A DNA stretch of 64,000 nt. Origin: Lunularia cruciata (taxonomy: Eukaryota; Streptophyta; Marchantiopsida; Lunulariales; Lunulariaceae). Under the pieces are notes generated by a model. The model was not told the origin of the DNA. It made no database searches and saw only the letters and a program-made list of their open reading frames with translations. The stretch covers positions 29,827,001 through 29,891,000 of the forward strand of contig OX419755.1 of NCBI GenBank assembly GCA_948567375.1, given 5' to 3'. This document shows positions 20,328-31,840 of this stretch, piece after piece. The position numbers and the translations under genes are program-made. Positions within the stretch are counted from its first letter, which is position 1, and each line of letters starts with the position of its first letter.

Positions 20328-23300
20328 TGTGACAACCCGGCAAATATCACTTTTGCGGTAATCGGGTAAGTAAAGTTCGTTCCCGCAGAGATATGAGTCA
20401 AAAATGTCCAAATACAAAGTCAAACAATAACATGTAGTTCCTCTTGGTTGCGTCTTTAATCTCTCAGGTAGAAACCACACCCAGAAGAGAGTAACAAGCA
20501 CTGACTCGCAGTCTTCTCACAAATTCACACTCCTTAATCACAACTCCTTCAAATCTTTCCAAACAATCTTGATTTGTGATGATTCAGGCTCTCCCGAAAA
20601 TGGCACTTCATTGCAAAACGACTTCGCCTCAGAATTGTGTTCTACCCTTCCACTGAAGGCACAACTTCCTCGATCGAAATTGCTTCACATCAACTTCGCA
20701 TTGCACTCACAAATGCAGAATACTACCAACACTACAATTCCTCTCAGATCTGTCAAGGCATTGCTTCGATTGCACTTCACTCAGGATCAAACACACAGAA
20801 CGAAGATCAAGGCTATGGAATCCAACATCCAACAAGCACTCTGACTTGCACTTTGAATTTCTCCAAACACTCACAAACACAATTACAAAGTTGATACTCG
20901 GAATCAAGCTCAAGCAACAAGCACTGCTTCACAGCACTTTGCTTTATCTATTCTCAGAAATAATGAGCACTAACAACATTTTCCTGCGAATGCCACTCTT
21001 AAATAGTGAAGCAATCGACAGTTCTAACAACTATACCGTTTCTACAACAACTGTTCTAACCTGCAGATCTGAAATGACAATGCACCTCTTCATATCTGCC
21101 CCTTCAAATCTCAAATCGGTTTCTACTCCGATCCGATGTCTACTTCTTCCTCGGCTTTCAACCCTGAACCCAAAGTAATCTTACTTCCTACTACATTTTC
21201 CTCGGGTTTCACATCTCCTACATCTTCTACCAGATCCAGCAATTCTCTTTCCTGATCTGAAATTGCACTAGTGGGTAATCTATCTAACTCCTCATCCTTC
21301 GACCCACTCTTCTCTAATGTCTCTAAGGGCAACTCTGAAGACATTTGGATCCCGATGTTATCTACTTCGGGTTTTGCCTTAACATCCTGCCAAAGCTTTT
21401 CTAACTCTATTCTCACTAAGTCTAATCTAATCGCGATATTTTCTTCTACTTCTAAGATCTTCCTATCTAAACGAGTTCTCAGTTTAATCAACAAGGCATT
21501 CAAATCTATATCTTTTGCTTGTCTTCGCCTCGTTTCCTGCACCAACAGTTTTAACTCGTGCAATCTCGTCTCCTCAATTCAAACGCTGGCCTCTGTACTC
21601 AACATCGCGTTTACTCTGAGGACAATTTCCTTTAATGGCTCCAATCTTGTCTTGCGTTCGCGTTCCTGATCTGCGAGCCATTCTTCTCTGTACATTGCCA
21701 ATTCTTCTTCGAATTCGGCCTTCACCGCTTCCTTCTCTTTCTCCTTCTGTGCAACCTTCTCTTCCTGATTACGAAGTAAGTCTTGTAATCTCTCTTCTTC
21801 TCTATATCTCGCAGCCAACTCTTGCTGCCAGAGTTGCTTCTTCTCCTCCATACTCTCCATCACTCGATCAAGCTCTTGATCCTTCGAGGCTACCCTCGCC
21901 ATAGCATGGATGAGTTCGACTCTTGAATCAGCAAACTGCTGCTTCAAGATTTCATGCTCCGCTACCTGTCTCTCCCTTGCGATGTCACTCTTCCTCACAA
22001 GATCTTCTTGATAACTCACTTCTCTCTTCAGGTCTTCGATTACTTGACTCCTCTCGACTGCTTTTGCTCACAGTATTTCTCTCTCTTCCTCTCCTCGGGT
22101 TATACTCTTCTTTAACTCCGAGTTTTCTTCTTCCAATCTTGATAAGACCTGCAACACAGTCTTTATCTCTGGACAAGTAGATTGCATCTCCTTCTTCTTC
22201 TTCTCCATCTTCACCAACAGCAGGCATACTACCATCTGCAGGTAATCTACTCCATTACTGACAACTTCGTCCTCCCGCGGAATGGTCTCTCTTCTTTCCT
22301 CGTGTTCTCCCGATACTCACCTTCTTCTCTGGAGTCTTCGTATCGGAATCGATGCCTCACTACCCGAGCTTCCTTCTACCTCTTCCTTCACTCTACTCGG
22401 TCCCGCTTCACACTTCGCCTTACATCTCGAGCGAATTCCTTGCTGTACTGCGATCTTCTTCTCCTTGCACACTGGTACTTTGTCTTCCAGCGCCGCATTG
22501 TCTTCGGTTTCTACTTCGGCTTGCATTTCTTCTTCGTATTCTTCAGCTGCTGGTACCGATGTCATCTCTCCTCCTTCCTCACTGTCACTGCTCGTATCTC
22601 CACTTTGCAATGTCAGCTCAGGTTCCTCCTCACGGTCCGAGTCCTCCGTCTTGAGCTCGGCTTTGCCTTCTGAGTCTTCATCTTCCGACTCAATCACCAC
22701 CATTCCTCGCCTTGGGTTATTTTTCTACATTTTCCGAGGTTTCTTGTTTTCCTTGTTTTTTGCTTGCCGAGTTCTCTTCTTCGTCGGGGTACTTTTAACA
22801 ACCTCCACGTTCTTCCTTGTCTTTGCGTAGTAATCGTCTGTGCTCCGGATTTGGAGAATGTATTGTTGCTCCTTCGCGTCGACTTCTCTTCTCAAATCAG
22901 GATAGAAATGAGACACCATTCGATTACGCTCCGCCACATTGAGCAGATTTAACCCGAGGTAAAAATGGGCTGCAAATGGTACGATGTAGTGTGGAGGTGA
23001 CTTATCCCGCAGATTCCACACCATCTGCCTTGTTCTTCTGTGAAAGCACCTTGCCCAATTTATCGGTTCTCCTGCAAATAACTTGTGAAAGAACACCGCT
23101 TGGTGTTTCATCACATAGGTAGTTCTCTCCGGCTTCAGGAGGGCCATTAGTGCACTCACAATTCCTCTCCTCACTGGGTCCTTATAGCTCTCAACTTTAT
23201 ACCCATTCTTCGTCCTCTTCGACGAGAAGGCATCTCTCACCTCCTGCGTTTCTTGGGCTATCTCTCCTTTCCCCAAGAACGTGGCTCCCTGCTCCGAGCC

Positions 23301-24109
23301 TGCCTCCTTCCCGAGTATGAGTCTCCAATCCGACTCTGTCCAGCGAGCCGGATTTCCTCTCTTCCCTTCTTCCTTGGGACCATCGAGACATTTAGTCTTG
23401 ATGATTTCTATCATGAATCCTGGAAAACTTACGTTCCAGTTCCATGCCTGAAAGGTGATCCAAAGTCGGCTCAAGACTTCGATCCTCGCTACTATATCTA
23501 ATCTCTGAATTGCATGATTTCTCATTGCAAATTTGGAGTTCTTCTTTCCTCCTCCCATCTCTTCTGCTTTCTTTCGGTCTCTTGATTTCTCTCTCTCGAC
23601 TTCTCCCTTATGCACTAACACGAGTCCAACTCTATTTCCCTTTCCCCGATCACCTGCAAGACGACTCCTCAACGGCGAAGGAAAATTGCTTGACATTTTG
23701 TCGTTGCAGTTTTGATTTTTATAGAGTTGCACTTCTTTGTCTTTCGTCGCTTCGAGTTTCTACCAAGAAATCACACCTCCGGCATGCACCTGTCACTGTC
23801 ACCCCACCTTCGCGGGTATGAGCCGCCAATTTTGAAACGGCCCCTTCTTGAATTTCTTGCTCCAACGAGAGGTTGTTAGATTGTCTTTGCCTCGGGTTGA
23901 GCTCCCCCCGAGCCGAAGACAATTTACTTCATATTGTATGCTGACACGGCATTTCAAAGTACTTTGCCTTATGACCCGAAGTCACTTTACTTCGGGTTTC
24001 ACCCTGAAGACAATTTTCTTTGTCTTCTTCGGCCATACAGGCGCAATCCAACTTCTCTATACACTTCTTTTCCTTTATTTTGAAAAAAACAAAAAATGTG
24101 GGCACCACA
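20328..24109 (-). mobile_element. L5: Fam1 solo LTR inside the Fam2 inner copy
   Basis: TGTGACAACCCGG...GTGGGCACCACA, 3782 bp. Flanks are ACACT (20323-20327) and TCACC (24110-24114). The unoccupied site in the outer Fam2 copy (about 38866) reads ACACC, so each flank carries one change of the original 5-bp duplication. No gag-pol is present. It contains the LTR ORF (23696-21123) and TATA box. It inserted within the protease coding region. Confidence 0.9.
21123..23696 (-). pseudogene. LTR-encoded protein of Fam1 (L5 copy)
   Basis: Starts ATG at 23696 (MSSNFPSPLRSRLAGDRGKG) and ends at 21123. The 2574-bp span is exactly the L7 value, so there is no net indel. The first about 325 codons are open to a TAG at 22725-22727. 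A second open block (22703-22317, acidic: VVIESEDEDSEGKAELKTED) and a coiled-coil block (22019-21579 and 21563-21123) follow in the same frame, with local damage between about 22317 and 22019. The central domain has NPARWTESDWRLILGKEAG, TKNGYKVESYKDPVRRGI and HQAVFFHKLFAGEPINWARC. Unknown function. Confidence 0.8.
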
Positions 24110-26297
24110 TCACCTCTCCACATCGGTCTTCCGTAACTTCAGACCAACAATTGCAGCCTTCCCCAACATAAGGGGCTGCGCACCAGAGTCTAACAAGACT
24201 CTCTGTGGTGTATATACCTTCCTTGAAGGTCCCACTAAACAAAAGATCCCCCTCTGGTTATCCAATAGGACAACACCAGGTGTAAACCGCGCTCTCTCAA
24301 AGGCCGGTCTAGCTGGCAACTCCTCCAGTCTAGCCGCTGCTGCCTGCCATAAACCACTAGTCGCTGAACGGATCCCATGCTCCTCAACCAAGTCAGCTCC
24401 ACTACCAACCACCTCTGCTCTAGTAGTAGGAATTGCACCATCCCTACTCTCACACAACGTGGCAGCCAACCGGAACACTGGGGCTGGGTCAACTCCCAAT
24501 GTAAACATGTCACTAGTTGAAAATAAAGGATGCCGCATAATCAGCTGAGCCGCCCCCAACATCATGCTAGACTCAGTCTGTGTAGTAGCAGGTGGCTGAC
24601 TAGCAGGTACTCCATCAGGTACTCCATCACCACCTACCACACCTGCACTAGGACGTCTAGGAACCATTAATGTCGTCTGTAATGCCTCAGATAGCGTGAA
24701 AGACTGGGGAAGTCTGACCTGTCTCCCAACCTCTCCTCTCTGTGGGTCCAACTCCACTGATGCTCCTCTAGGCTCAGGAGCACGTACTGCACTCCTAGTC
24801 ACTGCTGCAGATGCATCCACCTGTGCTGCTCCGCACATGAAGTCCAAAGCATCTCTATCACCAGCATATGAGGTAGAAGCCCCAACACCCAAATCTGATC
24901 TCCTCTGAGCAATAGCCATACTAGCCAATCTCTGCTCCAACTGCTCAATCCGAGTAGCCATAGCTATGTCAGAAGTAAGGGCAGGTACTGCACCCCTACT
25001 AGGTGTAAATCCTCTACCACCACCTCTACCACCTCGTCCTCCATGAATTGGAGCTCCTCTACTACCTGCCATAGCAGCCCTACCACTCCGTAACTCCGGG
25101 TGTAGGTCAAAACACCGGTCACTAGTGTGACCAAATCTGTGGCAATGCTCACACTGCCTCTGTGCTGGCTGTGATGCACCAGAGGTATCAGGTCCGCTGC
25201 CCTGAGTACACTCTCTCCTATGGTGAGGTCCACCACAAGTCCAACAAGCAACACCACCACTCACTGGCTGCTGTTGACCCGAAAATGAGGGTAAGGGTCT
25301 AACTCTACTAGGCCCTCCACTCGCTCCATAGGATCTGGGCTGTCCACCCTGTCCTTGAAAACCAACTGGGCGTGGTACACTCTGCTGCACTCTAGAAGAA
25401 GTCACAACCGTGGATGAGGTCTCTCTACCAAATCCAGATGTCACCACTCTCTCCTCCACCATGTTGAGCTCAATACGCCCAGCCAAACCAAAGACTACTG
25501 CCAAAGTGGGCGAAGTAGCCTGCAACAACGTAGCATCACGAACTCTACGTCGCATCACGAACTCTACGTCGCAACTCCCTGTCCAGTATCCCATACCAAA
25601 ACTGGACTGCCTGGGCCTCAGTAACTCCCTGAGTGAAACTGATCAGCCGCCTCATGCGAGTATATGCCTCGCGTAGGCTCTCTCCAGCCTTCCGCTGGAA
25701 CTCCTGCAAGCTCCTCAGCTTGTCATTCCGCACTCCCTGGTAGTTCTGCCTCAAACATAGGAAGAACTTAACCATGGGGTTAAACCCCGGTACCACACCA
25801 CCTCCTGCAGCGGTACCTCCACTCGTAGTAGCACTATCTCCAGCTAGTGCACCTCCACTAGCTCCACCAACACTACTCGAGCTAGAACTCGTGGGTACAG
25901 CCGATCTACTCCTGGCCACCGAGCCTGAAGTGATGGAGACATAGTGTGGAGACCAATATTGTCTCCATAACTCAATCTCCTCCAAATGAGCTCTCCTGAA
26001 CTCATGGCAGTTGTCCATCGGCGGACCCTCCAAGTGCTGAAACAACCTCTTCCATGCCATGAAAGGTGTGAACAAAGTCGGGTTTCGCATCTGCTGCAGA
26101 TCACACCAACTATCGAACTCCTGGATGAAGTCATCCAACTCAATGGTACCCACTGTACCAGAGTAACGCCTAGGGCCTTTGGAGGCCCCATAAATCTCGT
26201 CCATGTCCCACAACAACGGTGCGGACACACCAAGTGCACTCTCAACTGAATCAGCTCCTGTGTCGAACTCCAACTCAGAGTCAATCTCCTCCCTCAT
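24110..26297 (-). pseudogene. Fam2 inner copy: gag and first half of protease
   Basis: The likely start is ATG 26297 (MREEIDSELEFDTGADS). The capsid-like region includes ELDDFIQEFDSWCDLQQ, MAWKRLFQHLEGPP, FFLCLRQNYQGVRNDKL and ESLREAYTRMRRLISFTQ. Two zinc knuckles follow: CWTCGGPHHRREC and CEHCHRFGHTSDRC. A Gly/Arg-rich segment comes next (about 25000-25070), then a linker and the protease active site VLLDSGAQPLMLG (about 24178-24140). A 19-bp tandem duplication near 25533-25570 shifts the frame within gag, so the reading continues in another frame from 25594. L5 ends the segment at 24110. Confidence 0.88.
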
Positions 26298-26960
26298 TGG
26301 GACTTGAGATACAGGCTGATACCGAGCACCACTCCGAGTAAACCCACTGCGTACTGCAAGGCTAACTCCTTTGGAATCTCCAAAGAACTCCGTCGTGACC
26401 ACATAACTACAACAGCAAACCCGAACCACCAACTGCAACCGCAAGTCGCAACCGCAAGTACCTAACCAAGTGCCAACACCACTACGTGCCAACACCAACT
26501 AAACACCACCCACTAATGTAACTCTACCGAGATAACTACACTAGGGGAAGGGCAACCTGTAACCTGCCATCATAACACGCACTCTCACGATCTGCAGGTC
26601 ATCACTTCCTGCCTCACCGGAGAGAAACAAAGGTAGTCTCACTGGTCATCACTCCACCCTCACCACCGAGAGCACACCAGAGCACCAACGCTCAAAAGTC
26701 AGGGCACCTCACACAAACATGGTGCACAAACAAAAAGCAGAGAATGGAGGGGATCCAATCACAAGAAATCTAAACAAAAACCCTCCATCTCATAACACAA
26801 CACGGGACTGACTCTGCCACCATTTGGCATTTGACATAAGAGTAGTTCGTATCTAATTCCTAAGCTACCAGGATCACCAAGAATGGGATCAAACTGCCTC
26901 TCCTAGCCAAAGCTACATGTGTATAGATAACAGTGGCACAATCACTATGACAACAAGTGA

Positions 26961-27027
26961 GGGTGGACCAGTTGGCTAGGGCACCAGTCTAGGAACAAGA
27001 GATCTAGGGGTCAAACCCTGTTGCGCA
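26961..27027 (+). other. tRNA-derived (SINE-head-like) segment in the Fam2 leader
   Basis: On plus, AGTTGGCTAGGGCA looks like a tRNA D-arm/A box, and GGGTCAAACCC (27008-27018) looks like a B box; the spacing fits a pol III internal promoter. The ends do not pair as an acceptor stem, so it is not a functional tRNA. The outer copy has the same segment at 41692-41758, so it was present in their common ancestor. Confidence 0.5.
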
Positions 27028-27095
27028 CAATCTAGCAAGAAAGGCAGATTTTGCCAACCAATGACCAAGATCTACACTAAACTAGCTAGCCTCAC

Positions 27096-27117
27096 GCCAG
27101 CAAGCTGGCTTGCTGGC
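27096..27117. repeat. Palindrome in the Fam2 leader
   Basis: GCCAGCAAGC, two-base centre, GCTTGCTGGC. In the outer copy (41827-41848) the 22-bp sequence is perfectly self-complementary. It could fold as an RNA hairpin. Confidence 0.6.
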
Positions 27118-27203
27118 CCTTCTAGGCCTTCGTAGCCTCTCATAGCCCTATGCCTCAAAACGCCGAAATTCAGCCAAATGAGGCCTTTCTTGTTGCCACT
27201 TCG

Positions 27204-27307
27204 AACCTCCTCCAAAATTGGCAAAACTTCTCCAAATCTGCAAAACTCCTCCAAACTAGCAAAACTTCTCCAAATCTGGCCAAACAGCAAAACTCCTCCA
27301 ATTTTGG
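27204..27307. repeat. Short degenerate direct repeats in the Fam2 leader
   Basis: Four to five copies of an approximately 18-20 bp unit around CAAAACTYCTCCAAA. The outer copy has the same array at about 41946-42022 with one unit fewer. Confidence 0.6.
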
Positions 27308-27733
27308 CCCAAAATCTGACATTAAATCTGACGTAAACCCTAAAGATGGATGTCCTCCAAATCCCCCGCTAACTTTCCACTCGAGCCAAATTGACAAAAC
27401 GGGTTTTTCCAAATCACAATTTCATGAGAAGAGCTTTCCAACTCCACCTTCAATTTCACTTTTTGAGCCCAACTTGCAGCAAATTGGTCCTGCCTTCACC
27501 TCTTGAGCTCAAAATCACAACATTGCTCAAAAATTGCTCCTTCTTTGCTCAAAACTTGGCCAGCGCTTCCGCACACCGTCCGCCTAACTACCAAATTTGC
27601 ATCAACTACACGAGCTTCTGCACACTAGGGAAACACAGAACTTGAATCGAGCTACCACGATCCACCGAGCTTGGAGATACCACCAACACGCAACGTTCCT
27701 GCACCCGATTTCCCCCTGACTTCACTTCTCTGA

Positions 27734-28184
27734 TGTAATCAGATTGCTTAACACTCTCAACTCAGCTCAACTCAGATCAGTACTTGATCTGTCACTCTAT
27801 AAACTGCCAACAACTGGGCACTGATTACAGTCAAGCCACACCCACTCAAGCATAGAGAATCCAGGTGACGCTCGCCGGCCTCTGTCCACCATAGCCAAGA
27901 ACTCGAAGGCTCAACATCAAAGAAGTGAGCTCTTTGGAGCTCACTTTGAAACTATACCCCCTGGACTCGAGCTAGCCCTGAAACCCTAACGGTCCCGCTG
28001 ACGGCACACTCGACGGTGCAAATGGTGCAAAGTGACGGTGGGCCCCACCGTGAAGTCAGTACCTCGAACACAAAATCTAACCGTCGGAAAGTAGTCCCTG
28101 AGAAACTGCTAGAATAACTCTAACTACCATCATTGGAACTCCAATGTCCAAGCATCTAGATGCGGAACTACAAATGGCGTGACA
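27734..28184 (-). repeat. Fam2 inner copy, 5' terminal repeat Y (without X)
   Basis: 451 bp, matching 14575-15024. On minus the element begins TGTCACGCCATTTGTAG at 28184 and Y ends near 27734. The 105-bp X block that accompanies Y at the other end is absent, and flanking L4 sequence starts immediately (AGCT duplication). Confidence 0.88.
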
Positions 28185-31100
28185 AGCTTAAGCGACGAGT
28201 ACTGAGAACAACACTTCGCTTTATCTATCTTCAGAAATATGAATACTGAATAACATCGTACTACAAATGCTCCACTTAAATAGTGAAACAAACGGCAGAT
28301 TTGCCTACCTAGCACCGCTTCCTAACATCCCTTCCTACCTACAGATCCCAAGGGACAATCTATCTCTCCATATCTGACCCTTCCTATCTTAAAATTGACT
28401 TTTATTCTGACCCGATGACTACTTCATCATCGGCTTCCAAACCGGATGATCTTCCCTTTTATTTCACCCTCTTTGGGTATGACTGATTCTACTAATTTCT
28501 TTACTAATTCTACAACTTCTTCACTACAATTCATAATTGAACTCCGGGTTACTCCATTTACACTCTTATTTCCCGACCCACTCTTCTCTAATGTGTAAAT
28601 TAGCAAGTCCAATGACACCTGAATTCCTACTTCTACGACATCGGGTTTCCTCTCCACTGTCACACTATTCTGAATCTTCTCCAATTCCAAATTGACTAAA
28701 TCCAATCTAAGACTAACATTATTCTCTACTTCCAACATTTTCCTATCTACTCGTTCTCTCAACCAAATCAGCAATGTGTTCATGTCCACATCCTTGGCTC
28801 TTTGCTTCCCAGTCTCCTGCACAAGTAACTGCAACTCATGCAGACGAGCTTCTTCCAATCTTCCTTCAGCCTCCGTGCTTAAAATTGCTCGTAATCTCCC
28901 AGCAAGGTCCACTACTGATTCCAATGCGTATCCCCGAGAACGTTCTACCTTCAACTCCACTTGATACATCTGCAACTCGTCTTCGTATTCTGCAGTGAGC
29001 ATCTTCTTCTCCTCTACATACTGCATTTTTTGCTGCTCCGCACTTTTGACAAGTTCACGCAAACGCTCTTCTTCTTCTTGCCTGGATGCCACTTCTCTCT
29101 GCCATGCTTGATCTTTTGTTGCGGCACTCTTCTTCAAGCTGTCCAATTCTTGCTCCATCATGATGTTCATCGCCTTAAATTGGACATTCTTGACGCGCAC
29201 ATTACTTACTTCCTCCTGCATCTTGCTGAGCCACATCGCCTGCTCCTTCAACTCTCTGGCTTGCTTTTGCAGGTCCTTCTCCTTCTCTGCGCAACTATCT
29301 TGTAACACGCTCAGCAGTTTCTTCCTTGAGTCTTCCTCCCTCCGAAGATCTTCAATTTCCACACTTCTTTGGATTTGATGCTCCTACAGCTCTTGCACTT
29401 CCTTCAGCAGATGCTTCACCACCTGCAACTCATTCATCCACTTTCTGCAATCTTGGGGAATTCCTCTCCGATGTTCCTTCAACATTTCCAGCAATGGTGT
29501 GACCATCTTCGTTAAATATGATATCCCGCCGAAAGTTTCTTCTTCATCATTGCCTCCTTAGTCTGAAGTCTTTCCTTGTGTCATCGGCTCTCATCCGAAG
29601 TCACAATCTTTGTATCTTCATAGTGTCAGCGCTATCTTTGTCTTGGCCTCTTGAACTCGGGCCCGCGGGATATTCCTTCTTTGCTTTGGGTTTTGCCTTG
29701 TTCTCCACCATTACCTCGCCAGCTTCACTCACCACCACCGATTGCTGGACTTTGGGCTCTCCCTCACTTTCAATACCTAACTCCCCACTCTTCAACGTGA
29801 GCTCTTCTTTGTCTGAGTCTTCTTCTTGCGACTCAGTTTCTTCATCCGACTCCAATCCCAAAGATGCTCTTCTCACAACGTTAGTGGTCTTCAACATCAG
29901 CCTTCGAGTCTTACGTTGGATGGGCGATGGTTTAGCTTCTTTGGGTTTACTTTGCTTCTTCGTCTTCGGACTGGCAACATCTTTGATCTTCCACTGTCCC
30001 GTTCTCGCAAAGTATTCGTCATTCACCCTCAGCTGAAGCATGTACTGTCGCTCCTCTTCATTGGCTTCTTGTCTCAAATCAGGATGCATGTGGGAGACCA
30101 TACGATGCCTCTTGTCTTCAGAGAGAAAGTTTAGGCCGAAGTAGAAATGTGCTGCGAATGGCGCAAAATAATGCGGTGGTGAGCCCATTTGCCAATTCAC
30201 TACCATCTGCCTGGTTCGGTGATGGAAACACTTTGCCCAATTCACAGGTACCCCTGCAAACATCTGGTGGAAGAAGACCGCCTACTGCATGGTTACGTAT
30301 GTTGTTCGCTCCGGCTTGAACATGGCCATTATTGCCCCTATGATACTTCTTTGGATCGGGTCCCGATAGGACTCCACCTTGTAACCATTCGTAGTTTTTG
30401 GAGCAAAAAATGAATTACAAATTTCCGCCGTCTCCTCTACATCATCACACTTCCAATAGAAGGTGATTCCTGTTGGCTCTCCTGCTTCTCTCCCCAGGAC
30501 CAACTTCCAATCTGACTCAGTCCATCGAGCCGGATTGCTTCTCTTCTCCTCCACTTCGGGACCCTCCTCACAATTACTGGCAGCGATTTCTACCATTACT
30601 CTCGGGAAACTGAAATTCCAGTTCCAAGCTAAAAAGGTGATATGAAGTCTCACCAAGACTTCAATCCTTGCTACTACATCTACCCTGCAAATTGCAAAAC
30701 CTCTCATTGCCAGCGTGTTGGCCACCTTCTTCGCCATGATTTGTTCTCTCGTTCTATGCTGTTGGAAGATCAGCCCCTCTCTTGGACGAGACACTCTAAC
30801 TCCCTCAAGGTTTCGGAAAATTTCACTCTCGATGGGCTTCCGGACACGCATTCCTATAGGGTGACTACTCAAAGGAATTGGAAATTTACTCAACGAATTC
30901 AACTTCCCCCTGAGCATTTGCAATTTTATATTGCCCCGAATCACAGTCATTCTTCAGTCAATTTTGTCTGTGAGTTTCTCTCTTCTACGTGCTCTCCCGG
31001 TCACTGTCAAGACATGCTTCTTCTGCCCCCGCCCGTTTCTTGAAATGTACTTTCTTACCACGTACCGAGGTTTTTTAAACAGTCTTCATCATTCCTGTGT

Positions 31101-31305
31101 TTTCCAACCCAAAGACGATGATCTTCGGCCTACTTCCGGTGTACTCCTCTTCCGAGTACCTCCATCATCGGATCTGATGTCAGCTTCTTCGGCTTTCATG
31201 CAAAGTTACTTTCACCTCTTCTTTGTTTGCAATTTGTCTTTTCCGTGCTTACTTTGTCTCTTAAACACTACTAACCATAAAAAACAAAAAAATGTGGGTA
31301 CCACA
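28185..31305 (-). mobile_element. L4: Fam1 solo LTR, right part
   Basis: Resumes L4 from AGCTTAAGCGACGAG after the Fam2 insertion and ends GTGGGTACCACA at 31305, followed by the ATACC duplication. The total without the insert is about 3.70 kb. At the nucleotide level it is visibly more divergent from L1, L5, L6 and L7 than they are from each other, so it belongs to a distinct subfamily. Confidence 0.88.
28427..30950 (-). pseudogene. LTR-encoded protein of Fam1, divergent subfamily (L4 copy)
   Basis: Open blocks 30950-30282 and 30263-29601 are in one frame, separated by a single stop; 29362-28427 (311 codons) is in another frame. The N-terminal 100 residues differ from L7, but the central domain is recognisably the same: FLAWNWNFSFPRVMVEI, NPARWTESDWKLVLGREAG, TTNGYKVESYRDPIQRSI, MFAGVPVNWAKCFHHRTRQM. 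The acidic middle and the long C-terminal coiled coil (for example LLVQETGKQRAKDVDMNTLL) are also kept. Keeping the protein pattern in a divergent LTR suggests it was under selection. Function unknown. Confidence 0.75.
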
Positions 31306-31840
31306 ATACCGCGCCACCAATAATGACTCTGAAGTAAGCTATATGTATACTTTACTCCAAAATGTCCCAGCTCCTCATGAGCATGACGGACCAATTGTGG
31401 TCAATAAGATAGAAGCGGTACTACTCGCACTCTACCATCCTCCCATATACACAAAAGGTGTCTACCCTCCAATCTGAACCGTCTGGCTTGCTAAAGAACA
31501 TGGTCTCTCTCCTTGGCCCCAATTGTGCCACCCACAACACCAGTGCAAAGATAGTCCATCACTAAGACATCATCATGAATATCTCACTAAACTATACCAA
31601 TATCTTCACTCTTTGGATCTGTGACCTCAATAACTCCTCTTGTATGCGCTGAGAGAGATACCACCAAAGCCTCTGCAAATATACACAGAAAGGCCGATGC
31701 ATGCCAACCTGGCACCATCTCCTCATCTGTCTCACCATGCCAACATGCTCTGGTCTGATCCTGCTGGCTGGGACATGGGTTTCTACTCAACCCATCTACA
31801 TCACGGTTCACCATTCCAGGTCTGTGAACAACCGTGAAAT
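31306..31840 (-). pseudogene. Fam2 outer copy: integrase zinc finger and RNase H-integrase linker
   Basis: LVRHAHEELGHFGVKYTYSLL with SHYWWRG is the HHCC finger start (about 31310-31394). The linker (GETDEEMVPGWHASAFLCIF, then HTRGVIEVTDPKSEDIGIV) and VVNRDVDGLSRNPCPSQQ at the end of RNase H follow upstream. The integrase core continues at 13884 on the other side of L4. Confidence 0.82.

Larger units (their letters stand above)
26298..27733 (-). other. Fam2 inner copy: long 5' leader
   Basis: About 1.4 kb without coding sense between the Y terminal block and gag, collinear with 41031-42455 of the outer copy. It contains an antisense tRNA-like segment (26961-27027), a near-perfect palindrome (27096-27117) and short CT/CAAA-rich direct repeats (27204-27307). 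A PBS should adjoin Y near 27733; on minus the sequence reads TACATCAGAGAAGTG, whose TCAGAG only weakly recalls an initiator-Met PBS, so I leave it unassigned. Confidence 0.6.
14470..28184 (-). mobile_element. Fam2 inner copy: Ty3/gypsy with DNA methyltransferase and PHD finger
   Basis: About 9.93 kb of its own sequence plus the nested solo LTR L5 (20328-24109). Flanked by a 4-bp AGCT duplication (14466-14469, 28185-28188) inside L4. Domain order on minus: Y terminal block, leader, gag, two zinc knuckles, aspartic protease, C5 DNA methyltransferase, RT, RNase H, integrase, PHD finger, polypurine tract, X-Y-X. It is better preserved than the outer copy but still carries stops, an 8-bp deletion in the methyltransferase and a 19-bp tandem duplication in gag. 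Both copies share the unusual architecture at independent sites. Confidence 0.92.

Noticed and set aside
26961-27027. A functional tRNA gene
   Set aside because: The acceptor ends do not pair and the anticodon arm is irregular; only A- and B-box-like features remain.
14470-28184. Tyrosine-recombinase (DIRS/PAT/Ngaro) element, suggested by the split repeats
   Set aside because: No tyrosine recombinase is visible. An HHCC/DDE integrase is present, and insertions have 4-bp target duplications, which tyrosine-recombinase elements do not make.
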